A stretch of DNA of 32,692 nt, taken from positions 1-32,692 of the forward strand of contig JAMCQB010000041.1 in NCBI GenBank assembly GCA_023382175.1. Direction: 5' to 3'. Shown here in pieces: positions 6,881 through 13,571 of the stretch (positions within the stretch are counted from its first letter, which is position 1; the number at the start of each line of letters is the position of its first letter). Source of the DNA: Nitrospirota bacterium (lineage in GTDB: Bacteria; Nitrospirota; Thermodesulfovibrionia; Thermodesulfovibrionales; UBA9159). The notes under the pieces were generated by a model. That model had not been told where the DNA came from and searched no databases. It saw only the letters and a program-made list of their open reading frames with translations. A program made the translations under genes and the position numbers.

Positions 6881-8013
6881 AGCCGACCAAGGTCTGTTTT
6901 GTTTCCCTGTTGGCCTACCCCCTCTTTAATCCCTCAATCACTGCGGAATTTGGAGGGGCTGAGGTGCAGTTGTATTACCTGGCAACCGAACTGGCAAAAG
7001 ATCCCCGGTTTGATATTGCATTCCTGACAGGTGACTTCGGCCAGCCTGCTTTTGAGATGAGAGAGGGCGTTAAATTGTATAAACTTGCCCGGTTCCCGAG
7101 AGGGATAAAATACATCCGGACTGTCATCGAATACGCGAGGCTGGCAATGCTTATCAAGAAACTTGATGCTGACCTCTGCATCCAAAGGGCCGCTGCTATG
7201 CTGACCGGGGTAACGGCTCTGACATGTAAATTCAGCGCGAAGAAATTTGTGTATATGACAGCCCATGACCAGGATGTCATGAAAGAAAGGCCCGGTTGGA
7301 TGCCTAAAGGGATCATAGGGTTCATTGTCTGGGCGCTCTTCGGCATCGGCATAAGAATGGCGGACTTCGTCATTGTTCAAAACCAGAAGCAGAAAGAGAA
7401 TCTCAAGAGACTTTACAACAAGGACGGGTATGTTCGACCATCCGCTCACAGGATATCTGAAAATAGCGAGATCTCAGTAAAACAGTTGATCTTGTGGGTT
7501 GCACGATGTGAAGACTGGAAACAGCCCGAGCTCTTTCTCGATCTGGCGAAGGAATTCCCCGGGGAACTGTTTTGCATGGTCTGCCCCCGCTCGCTTGACG
7601 AAAAGTATTTTGTAAGGATCAAGGAACTTGCGGCAGGGTTGGCAAATGTTCAATTTGTCGAGTTCGTTCCTTTTAAAGAAATTGACACCTTTTTCTCCCG
7701 TGCCAGGGTTTTTGTCAATACCTCTAAAAAGGAAGGGTTTCCAAATACATTCATTCAGGCATTAAAGAATAAAACACCGGTCTTATCTCTGAACGTTGAT
7801 CCTGACGGGATACTCGAGAAATATAATTTCGGGAGATGTTCACATGGTAATATTGATCGATTGAAGATTGATTTAGGGAATATGCTCAGGGATGATCGTT
7901 TATGGCAAGCAATGTCTGAAAGTGCATACACATATGTCATAGCCCGTCATGATATCAAGAAAATAATTGAGGAAGACAAGAAAATAATTTTAGGGTTAAC
8001 AAAAAATCATTGA
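6877..8013 (+). CDS. GT4-type (GT-B fold) glycosyltransferase
   Basis: The 378-residue protein starts at ATG 6877, overlapping the previous stop. The N-terminal Rossmann domain opens with KVCFVSLLAYPLF and FGGAEVQLYYLATELAK. The C-terminal nucleotide-binding domain has LILWVARCEDWKQPELFLDLA and VFVNTSKKEGFPNTFIQALKNKTPVLSL (as separate motifs). In canonical GT4 enzymes the last block is E-x7-E; here the second Glu is Gln (EGFPNTFIQ), a variant I have seen in some environmental GT4 proteins. It transfers a sugar from a nucleotide donor to a growing lipid-linked glycan at the inner face of the membrane. The donor is unknown. A fossil of another GT4 C-terminus overlaps its end in a different frame. 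Confidence 0.82.
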   Translation: MKPTKVCFVSLLAYPLFNPSITAEFGGAEVQLYYLATELAKDPRFDIAFLTGDFGQPAFEMREGVKLYKLARFPRGIKYIRTVIEYARLAMLIKKLDADLCIQRAAAMLTGVTALTCKFSAKKFVYMTAHDQDVMKERPGWMPKGIIGFIVWALFGIGIRMADFVIVQNQKQKENLKRLYNKDGYVRPSAHRISENSEISVKQLILWVARCEDWKQPELFLDLAKEFPGELFCMVCPRSLDEKYFVRIKELAAGLANVQFVEFVPFKEIDTFFSRARVFVNTSKKEGFPNTFIQALKNKTPVLSLNVDPDGILEKYNFGRCSHGNIDRLKIDLGNMLRDDRLWQAMSESAYTYVIARHDIKKIIEEDKKIILGLTKNH

Positions 8014-8134
8014 AGAGTTAGGGAAAACATTAAGAGAGGCCGGTAGGGAAAGAGCAAAGGATTTTGCAGTGGAAAAGATCGTAAGGCAATACGAAACGGT
8101 AATCGAAGGAGTATGTGAGAAACGTCATGTCTGA
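8000..8134 (+). pseudogene. C-terminal fragment of a lost GT4 glycosyltransferase
   Basis: The frame starting at 8000, closed upstream by TAA at 7997-7999, runs to TGA at 8132-8134. It encodes a helix-rich tail with LGKTLREAGRERAKDF and AVEKIVRQYETVIEGV. That is the standard C-terminal signature of GT4 enzymes (AGRERxxxxFxxxKIxxxYxxxY). The upstream glycosyltransferase already has its own equivalent C-terminus in another frame, so this is not simply its frameshifted end. I infer a second glycosyltransferase gene whose body was deleted, leaving about 40 codons. There is no start codon of its own. Its end overlaps the start of the next methyltransferase. Confidence 0.6.
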
Positions 8135-8993
8135 AAGCGGCACATGCAACCTTTGCGGAGGGAGGTCTTTTAAGCTTTTCAAGAAGGCAAAGTCACTGTA
8201 TTCGGAGGATTTCCACGATGTCATTCAATGCGCGAGATGCGGCCTGGTGTGTGTTTCTGACGTTGATCCTGAACGTGTTATTGACGTATACAGGAATGAC
8301 CCAAATAGCGTGACGTACTTTCTGGGCAGGCAAAGGAGGGATGGTGTCTTATTTAACTCCACCCTGAAAGAGCTGTCAAATTATAGAGAATTCCGGTCGG
8401 GCATGAGATTGCTGGATATCGGATGCGGGATCGGAACGTTCCTGAATATGGCAAGATCAGAAGGATGGGATGTGACCGGACTTGAGCCGAACGTGAGTGC
8501 TGCTCAGTATGCAGTGAAAACATATGGACTGAATGTGATACAGGGGACACTGAATGAAACTTCTTTCCCGGCGGAATCTTTTGATGTTGTTACAATGATT
8601 CAAACTCTGGAGCACGTACCGGACCCCATGGGGGTATTGGCAATTGCTCAAAAGATCTTGAAAAGGAACGGCTTGATTTATATTGAGGTGCCTAATCTTC
8701 ACAACATCTCTTTTCTGGCCGGTCGCTTCCTGGGTGTAAAGGACAGGGTAAACACTATGGACCCGACAGCGCATCTTTTTTATTTCACTTCCGGGACATT
8801 GAAGAAGATGGTGCAATCTTCCCATCTCGTCCCCCTGCTGCTTTATTCGGGATTCAACAAGTCAATGCTTGATATGGTGATGCGCAACTCATTTATTAAG
8901 CGCGTTTTATCGCTGCCCTACAGAGTCCTTTGTAAGATAACGAGGATCTCAAGGACCGGGCTGTCAATCCAGATGATAGGCAGAAAAGAATAA
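8115..8993 (+). CDS. Methyltransferase with N-terminal CxxC zinc-binding domain
   Basis: A 292-residue protein. The N-terminus carries CNLCGG (about residue 11) and CARCGLV (about 39), a four-Cys zinc-ribbon-like element common in C-methyltransferase-type proteins. SAM motifs follow: LLDIGCGIGTFL (about 98), VTGLEPN, and FDVVTMIQTLEHVPDP with LKRNGLIYIEVPN. The architecture resembles sugar-modifying class I methyltransferases in O-antigen loci. GTG 8115 is only 3 nt after GAAGGAG, while ATG 8127 is 15 nt after it, so the start is uncertain. The purine-rich stretch is part of the fossil GT4 reading frame. Its stop TAA shares one base with the ATG of asnB. Confidence 0.8.
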   Translation: MRNVMSESGTCNLCGGRSFKLFKKAKSLYSEDFHDVIQCARCGLVCVSDVDPERVIDVYRNDPNSVTYFLGRQRRDGVLFNSTLKELSNYREFRSGMRLLDIGCGIGTFLNMARSEGWDVTGLEPNVSAAQYAVKTYGLNVIQGTLNETSFPAESFDVVTMIQTLEHVPDPMGVLAIAQKILKRNGLIYIEVPNLHNISFLAGRFLGVKDRVNTMDPTAHLFYFTSGTLKKMVQSSHLVPLLLYSGFNKSMLDMVMRNSFIKRVLSLPYRVLCKITRISRTGLSIQMIGRKE

Positions 8994-10906
8994 TGTGCGG
9001 GATCTGCGGAAAATTAAACTTCACCGGCGAACCTCCATCGGAGGCGCTGATCAGGAGCATGGCCTTGACCCTTGTCCACCGTGGCCCCGATGATGAGGGC
9101 GTTTATGTGAAGGGCAATGTGGGACTGGGGCACAGGAGGCTGAGCATCATCGACCTCACCCCTGCCGGCCATCAGCCCATGTGCAACGAAGACGGCACGG
9201 TATGGATCGTCTTTAACGGCGAGATCTATAATTTCCTTGACCTGAAAAAGGACCTCGAAAAGAAAGGCCACCTCTTCCGCTCCCACTCCGACACCGAGGT
9301 CATACTCCATCTTTACGAAGAAGAAGGCATCGACTGCGTCAGAAAGCTGAGAGGGATGTTCGCCTTCGGCATATGGGATGAGAGGGACAGGTCTCTTTTT
9401 CTTGCAAGGGACCGGGCAGGAAAAAAGCCCCTTTTTTATTATCTCCACAGGGACTGCCTCATATTCGCCTCAGAGATCAAGGCGATCCTCCGGGACCCCA
9501 CGGTTCAGCGAACACCTGATCTTACGGCCATCCACCACTACCTCACCTACCAGAGCGTGCCCTCTCCTTATTCCGCCTTTGAGGGCATAAGAAAACTTCC
9601 CCCGGCCCATTACCTTGTCTGCAGGGACGGAAAGATCGGGATAGAGCAATACTGGAAACTCTCCTACCTGCCCAAGTTCAGCGCGAGCACGCCTGGTGAG
9701 ATAAAAGGGCTTCATGAAGAGCTTTTGGAAAGATTGAAAGAGGCGGTAAGGATGAGGCTCATCAGCGACGTGCCACTGGGGGCATTCCTGAGCGGGGGCA
9801 TGGATTCCAGCGTCGTGGTGGCCCTCATGAGCCAGGTGATGGAAAGACCTGTCAAGACCTTCTCCATCGGCTTTCATGAAGAAGCATACGATGAACTGAG
9901 CTATGCGAAAATGGTAGCCGAGAAATTCAGGACCGAGCATACCGAATTCAAGGTGAGGCCTGATGCAGTGGAGGTACTGCCGAAACTCGTCTGGCACTAC
10001 AACGAACCCTTTGCGGACTCTTCCGCCATTCCGAGCTACTATGTCTCGAAGCTTGCAAGGGAGCACGTAACGGTGATATTGAACGGCGACGGGGGGGATG
10101 AGAGTTTCGCAGGGTATGAGCGGTATATGGCCAATGAACTGGCGATGAGGTTCGAAAAGATCCCGTCCCTGCTGAGGAAAAAGCTGCTCCCCGCCCTCGC
10201 CGCCCTCCTTCCCCCATCGTCAGACCCCAATGGATTTTTCTGGCGGCTCAAGAGGTTCACGCAGACTCTGGCCTTGTCCCCTGAACTCAGAAATGCGCAC
10301 TGGCTCTGCTATTTCAACAATGAAATGAAAGCAGGGCTTTATACAGAGGCATTCAAGAAGAAAACCGAAGGGACCGACTCCTTTGACATTATCCTCGAAA
10401 AATACCGGCAGGCTGAGGCCGACACCTTCACTGACCGCACTCTTTTTGCAGACCTCAGTCTCTATCTTCCTGACACCCTTCTTGTGAAGATGGACATTGC
10501 CTCCATGGCTAACGCACTGGAGGCTCGTTCTCCGTTCCTCGACCATGAGCTCATGGAATTTGCCGCAAGGATACCCGCTCATCTCAAAATGCACCGTGGC
10601 AGGACAAAGATAATCCTCAAGGACACCTTCAGGGACATTCTTCCCCAGGGGATCATCGAAAGGAAAAAAATGGGCTTTGGCGTTCCCATAGACCACTGGT
10701 TCAGAAATGAACTGAAGGAGATGGCATATGATATCCTGCTCGGGGACCGGTGCATCGGAAGAGGATACTTTGACAGGGGATATATCCGGAAGATATTGGA
10801 CGAACACATGTCAGGGAAATGGAACTGGCACTATCATATCTATAATCTTTTGATGCTCGAATTGTGGCATAGGACGTTCATTGATGCAGCGGGCGATGAG
10901 CTATGA
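8993..10906 (+). CDS. asnB: Asparagine synthetase (glutamine-hydrolysing) family amidotransferase
   Basis: A 637-residue full-length AsnB-type protein. The catalytic Cys2 of the glutaminase domain is present (MCGICGKLN), followed by VHRGPDDEG, LGHRRLSIIDL and FNGEIYN. The synthetase domain has the ATP pyrophosphatase loop SGGMDSS (residues 267-273) and the GDGGDESFAGY and EARSPFLDHE blocks. The known reaction is ATP-dependent amidation of aspartate. Copies inside polysaccharide loci are often proposed to amidate sugar acids or to supply modified precursors, which I consider likely here but cannot prove. It overlaps both neighbours (1 and 4 bp), so it is firmly part of the operon. Confidence 0.9.
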   Translation: MCGICGKLNFTGEPPSEALIRSMALTLVHRGPDDEGVYVKGNVGLGHRRLSIIDLTPAGHQPMCNEDGTVWIVFNGEIYNFLDLKKDLEKKGHLFRSHSDTEVILHLYEEEGIDCVRKLRGMFAFGIWDERDRSLFLARDRAGKKPLFYYLHRDCLIFASEIKAILRDPTVQRTPDLTAIHHYLTYQSVPSPYSAFEGIRKLPPAHYLVCRDGKIGIEQYWKLSYLPKFSASTPGEIKGLHEELLERLKEAVRMRLISDVPLGAFLSGGMDSSVVVALMSQVMERPVKTFSIGFHEEAYDELSYAKMVAEKFRTEHTEFKVRPDAVEVLPKLVWHYNEPFADSSAIPSYYVSKLAREHVTVILNGDGGDESFAGYERYMANELAMRFEKIPSLLRKKLLPALAALLPPSSDPNGFFWRLKRFTQTLALSPELRNAHWLCYFNNEMKAGLYTEAFKKKTEGTDSFDIILEKYRQAEADTFTDRTLFADLSLYLPDTLLVKMDIASMANALEARSPFLDHELMEFAARIPAHLKMHRGRTKIILKDTFRDILPQGIIERKKMGFGVPIDHWFRNELKEMAYDILLGDRCIGRGYFDRGYIRKILDEHMSGKWNWHYHIYNLLMLELWHRTFIDAAGDEL

Positions 10907-12099
10907 GCAGTGAACCACGAGCTATAAGGGTCTGCGTCGTCTCTCCCCTTTATCATCCATCCCTGGGAGGACTCGGCAGACAGGCTCAGCTCCTGACTGA
11001 GCGTCTGGCAGAGGAAGGGGTAGAGGTCTTTGTGATCGCCAGGAGGATGAAAGGCATGCCCGAGGCAGTTTTCAGTCAGAAAGTGAAGGTTCACAGGGCC
11101 TGGTCCATAAAACCCTATCTCCACACCTACGAAAAGGTCACCCTCCTTAACATCCTCATTTCTCTCACCTTCTCCCTGAGTTGCGCATTCCTGCTTCTGC
11201 AAAAGAGGAAAGAGTATGAAGTCGTCCACTTCCACGGCGCCAGCCTTCCCCTTTTCTTCAATCTTCCCATCCTTAAGATCATGGGGAAAAAGGTCATCGC
11301 CAAGGTGGCAGCAGCCGGTGTCGGAACTGAGGCGGGTTCCCTTGGGGGCCGCCACCTCGGCTTGGGGAATGTTTTCATCAGGCTTTTGAAGATGGTGGAC
11401 ACCTTTGTCGCAACAACAGCAGAAATTGAGGAAGGGCTGCGGCGGGACGGTCTCGACCCTAAAAAGGTAAGAAGGATTCCCAATTTCATTGATCTCCCGG
11501 CCTTTTCCGGGGCTTCGGGGGAAGCAAAGACAGACACAAAGGCAAGAATGGGTTGCGAAAACAGATACATAGTGACCTTCAGCGGGCGGTTTATCCCCCG
11601 TAAGGGGGTCAGCTTCCTTTTGGAAGCGTGGAGGAATGTGATAAATGAAGAGCCGGATGCAAGGTTGCTTCTTCTGGGAGACGGGCCCCTCCTGGGGGAT
11701 ATGAAGAAAATGGCTACGGGGCTGGGTATTGAGGATTCCGTGGATTTTCGTGGACATGTGAATTCGGTTATGGACTACTTTCAGATGGCCGACATCTTTG
11801 TTTTACCCTCCCTTCAGGAGGGTATGCCCAATGCCCTTCTTGAGGCCATGGCATTCGGGCTTCCTGCTGTAGCTACAAAAATAGGCGGCGTTGTGGATAT
11901 CATCAGGGACGGTGAAAACGGCATCCTGGTTAGCCCCGGTGATCCGGCAGGAATGTCAGCGGCTATATTCAGGCTTCTTCGGGACCCGGCGCTGGCCCGG
12001 CGTATCTCTACCTCAGCCCTTGAAACAATTAAGAGTTCTTATAGCCTCGACCGTGTTGCCCCCCGCTATATTGAGATCTACAGGGCTCTTGCATCCTGA
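10903..12099 (+). CDS. GT4 family glycosyltransferase
   Basis: A 398-residue GT-B enzyme starting at an ATGA overlap with asnB. The N-terminal domain shows VCVVSPLYHPSLGGLGRQAQ, followed by LTERLAEEGVEVFVIA. The C-terminal domain shows VTFSGRFIPRKGVSFLLEAW, LLLLGDGPL and the complete E-x7-E motif in LQEGMPNALLEAMAFGLPAV. The tail RRISTSALETIKSSYSLDRVAPRY is typical. It is the last gene of the operon and presumably adds one sugar to the lipid-linked repeat unit in the cytoplasm. Donor and linkage are unknown. A short perfect hairpin without a T tract follows its stop. Confidence 0.88.
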   Translation: MSSEPRAIRVCVVSPLYHPSLGGLGRQAQLLTERLAEEGVEVFVIARRMKGMPEAVFSQKVKVHRAWSIKPYLHTYEKVTLLNILISLTFSLSCAFLLLQKRKEYEVVHFHGASLPLFFNLPILKIMGKKVIAKVAAAGVGTEAGSLGGRHLGLGNVFIRLLKMVDTFVATTAEIEEGLRRDGLDPKKVRRIPNFIDLPAFSGASGEAKTDTKARMGCENRYIVTFSGRFIPRKGVSFLLEAWRNVINEEPDARLLLLGDGPLLGDMKKMATGLGIEDSVDFRGHVNSVMDYFQMADIFVLPSLQEGMPNALLEAMAFGLPAVATKIGGVVDIIRDGENGILVSPGDPAGMSAAIFRLLRDPALARRISTSALETIKSSYSLDRVAPRYIEIYRALAS

Positions 12100-12154
12100 T
12101 CCGGGGCCAAACTCCCATGCCGACAAGTCGGCACAAAGGAGGATGAAAATTTAG

Positions 12155-12248
12155 CCACAGAGAGCACAGAGGATGCCGTAACCCGTAACGTGTCACGCGT
12201 AACGTGTAATGAAATTATTTTTCTCGGTGCCCTCTGCGACCTCTGTGG
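12155..12248. repeat. MITE-like inverted repeat (CCACAGAG ends)
   Basis: The ends are an imperfect inverted repeat: CCACAGAGAGCACAGAGG at 12155-12172 pairs with 12231-12248 at 15 of 18 positions. The interior contains CGTAACGTGT twice (12184-12193 and 12198-12207). Ends of this type recur in many bacterial genomes as short intergenic palindromic elements. No coding potential is evident. Confidence 0.6.
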
Positions 12249-12365
12249 TAAGAATGTATTTTAAGGTATTTTCCGGCCAAAAGGTCTGCCACAACATGGG
12301 CCATTTCACATTGGGCGTGTGCGAAAAAACCCACTTCAACCGGCGCACCTCGGGAAGTAATGCAA

Positions 12366-12538
12366 GGGTGTGCGACAAAATATTGGTAGCTCCGCCACTG
12401 AGGAGATTGCTTCGTCGCTTCTCTCCTCGCAATGACGGTAACATGGCGCAATGCCTCGCTTTTGTCATTGCGAGCGGAGCGAAGCAATCTCATGCTTTCA
12501 GCATTTACGGTAATTACCAATAAATTTGTCGTAGACCC
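12366..12538. mobile_element. Non-autonomous (MITE-like) relative of the ISKra4-type element
   Basis: The 173-bp element begins GGGTGTGCGACAAAATATTG and ends (read on the minus strand) GGGTCTACGACAAATTTATT. Both ends closely match the terminal repeats of the IS at 599-2432, including the GGTA that follows the IS right repeat. It has no transposase. The interior consists mainly of a palindromic REP-like unit. I infer that it is mobilised, or once was, by the IS transposase in trans. No clear target duplication is seen. Confidence 0.65.
12403..12491. repeat. REP-like palindrome inside the MITE
   Basis: The left arm 12403-12436 (GAGATTGCTTCGTCGCTT...) is complementary to the right arm 12464-12491 (GTCATTGCGAGCGGAGCGAA...). 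The CGCAATGAC / GTCATTGCG core is a repeat family common in environmental Gram-negative genomes. It is nested within the IS-like ends. Confidence 0.7.
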
Positions 12539-12554
12539 GTGATAGTGGAACGTC

Positions 12555-12583
12555 TTGACAACTCGTCGGTAAGTGTGTAATAT
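12555..12583 (+). promoter_or_regulatory. Sigma-70 promoter of the tetraheme cytochrome gene
   Basis: TTGACA at 12555-12560 and TAATAT at 12578-12583 are separated by exactly 17 bases, close to consensus. Initiation near 12590 would give a leader of about 135 nt. A small CCGC-TTAT-GCGG hairpin lies at 12586-12597, at the very start of the leader. Confidence 0.7.
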
Positions 12584-12650
12584 TACCGCTTATGCGGCAA
12601 TGGGACGAGAAGATTTCAGCAGCTATGGGATGTCCCGTTACACCAGGAAT

Positions 12651-12666
12651 TGGCATATATTTTGCT
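12651..12666 (+). promoter_or_regulatory. Sigma-54 promoter of the tetraheme cytochrome gene
   Basis: TGGCAT-N5-TTGCT matches the -24/-12 consensus TGGCAY-N5-TTGCW exactly. Initiation near 12677 would leave a leader of about 50 nt before ATG 12726. It lies within the leader of the sigma-70 transcript. The activator site was not identified. Confidence 0.6.
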
Positions 12667-12725
12667 TTATAAGTAGCAACAAGACAATTTGGTCTTGAAT
12701 CCTAAAAGAAAGGGGGTGAAATAAA

Positions 12726-13355
12726 ATGAAAAAAGCTTTACTTTTGGTTATAGCGATACTGCTTGTGGCAGGCGCAGCCTATGGCGCAGGGACCATCGTT
12801 GGTTCGAAGCATGACGTAAGGGGCGCAATAGCTGATGAGACCACAACCCAGGTATGCGTATTCTGCCACGTGCCTCACAATGCAGCTACCACCTGGGGAG
12901 GTCCGCTCTGGAACCATGCTAATACCTTGTCCACTTTCGGACTCTATACGAGCGCAACTCTCCAGGGCGCAACAAGCCAGCCTTCCGGTGTATCAAGGGC
13001 ATGCCTGAGCTGTCATGACGGAACAGTTGCGATCAACTCGCTCATCAATGCTCCGAAGGACGGCACTGCTGGTACCCTCACGACCATGGCGGCCGGACCT
13101 GCAAGGCTCGGTACCGACCTCACCAATGACCATCCTGTGAGCATCACTTACAGACAGGACCTGGACAGCGGTCTGAGGGCAAATGTGGGTGCAACCGTAC
13201 CCGGAACGGTCTGGACTGCACAGCTCTACGGTACGGCATCTCCGTATACAGTTGAGTGCGCAAGCTGCCATGCGGTTCATGATCCTACGAATGTACCGTT
13301 CCTGAGAATCACGAACACAGCCAGCCAGATGTGCACCACCTGTCACTTGAAATAA
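12726..13355 (+). CDS. Secreted tetraheme c-type cytochrome
   Basis: A 209-residue protein with a clear signal peptide (cleavage near AYG-AG, residue 20). It has four CxxCH heme sites at residues 44-48, 93-97, 178-182 and 203-207. Five further His (KHD 29, VPH 51, WNH 63, NDH 136, AVH 185) could supply distal ligands. The pattern CxFCHxPH, PLWN, CLSCHDG, DHPxS and CxSCHxxHDPxxxPFLR is shared with the genes at 17646 and 31804. Heme attachment in the periplasm is expected. The exact electron partner is unknown. A strong ribosome site (AAAGGGGGTG), dual promoters and a strong terminator make it a self-contained, probably highly expressed unit. Confidence 0.9.
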   Translation: MKKALLLVIAILLVAGAAYGAGTIVGSKHDVRGAIADETTTQVCVFCHVPHNAATTWGGPLWNHANTLSTFGLYTSATLQGATSQPSGVSRACLSCHDGTVAINSLINAPKDGTAGTLTTMAAGPARLGTDLTNDHPVSITYRQDLDSGLRANVGATVPGTVWTAQLYGTASPYTVECASCHAVHDPTNVPFLRITNTASQMCTTCHLK

Positions 13356-13378
13356 GTGCCGGCTGTTTTCTTTACGCA

Positions 13379-13411
13379 AAAGAAAGGAGGGGTTTTCCCC
13401 TCCTTTCTTTT
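13379..13411 (+). terminator. Strong intrinsic terminator (possibly bidirectional)
   Basis: A perfect 14-bp stem (13379-13392 with 13397-13410) closes a TTTT loop. The descending arm ends in a T-rich CTTTCTTTT and the ascending arm begins AAAGAAA, so it could act in both directions. It isolates the cytochrome gene from the following operon. Confidence 0.88.
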
Positions 13412-13470
13412 AGATGCGGAGGGCTCGCCGCATGGCGCGGAACTTGTGCTGCTCCCTTTATTGCGGGCTC

Positions 13471-13496
13471 AGGCTCAGGAATTAGGCTCAGGAATT
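13471..13496. repeat. 13-bp tandem repeat (two copies) before the porin gene
   Basis: AGGCTCAGGAATT occurs exactly twice in tandem (13471-13483, 13484-13496), preceded by a partial copy. It lies directly upstream of the proposed promoter of the porin operon. Confidence 0.8.
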
Positions 13497-13497
13497 A

Positions 13498-13526
13498 TTG
13501 TATTTTCGAACGTTTTATGGTATAAA
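13498..13526 (+). promoter_or_regulatory. Possible promoter of the porin-cytochrome operon
   Basis: TTGTAT (13498-13503) and TATAAA (13521-13526) are spaced by 17 bases, about 45 bp before the porin start. The -10 is good and the -35 is moderate. Confidence 0.45.
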
Positions 13527-13571
13527 TAGTGGCCGGAAAATGCCGGGCAATGATGAAGGAACAATGATATT

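Noticed and set aside
12118-12133. Perfect hairpin TGCCGAC-AA-GTCGGCA after the last polysaccharide gene
   Set aside because: It has a 2-nt loop and no T tract, so I cannot call it a terminator.
12209-12523. Overlapping ORFs of about 100 codons on both strands
   Set aside because: They are read-through of the palindromic MITE and REP-like repeat; no ribosome site or protein-like composition.
12590-12725. Possible cyclic-dinucleotide (GEMM) riboswitch in the cytochrome leader
   Set aside because: Such riboswitches precede cytochrome genes in Geobacter, but the conserved core motifs are absent here; only a small hairpin and a GGGAC/GTCCC pairing are seen.
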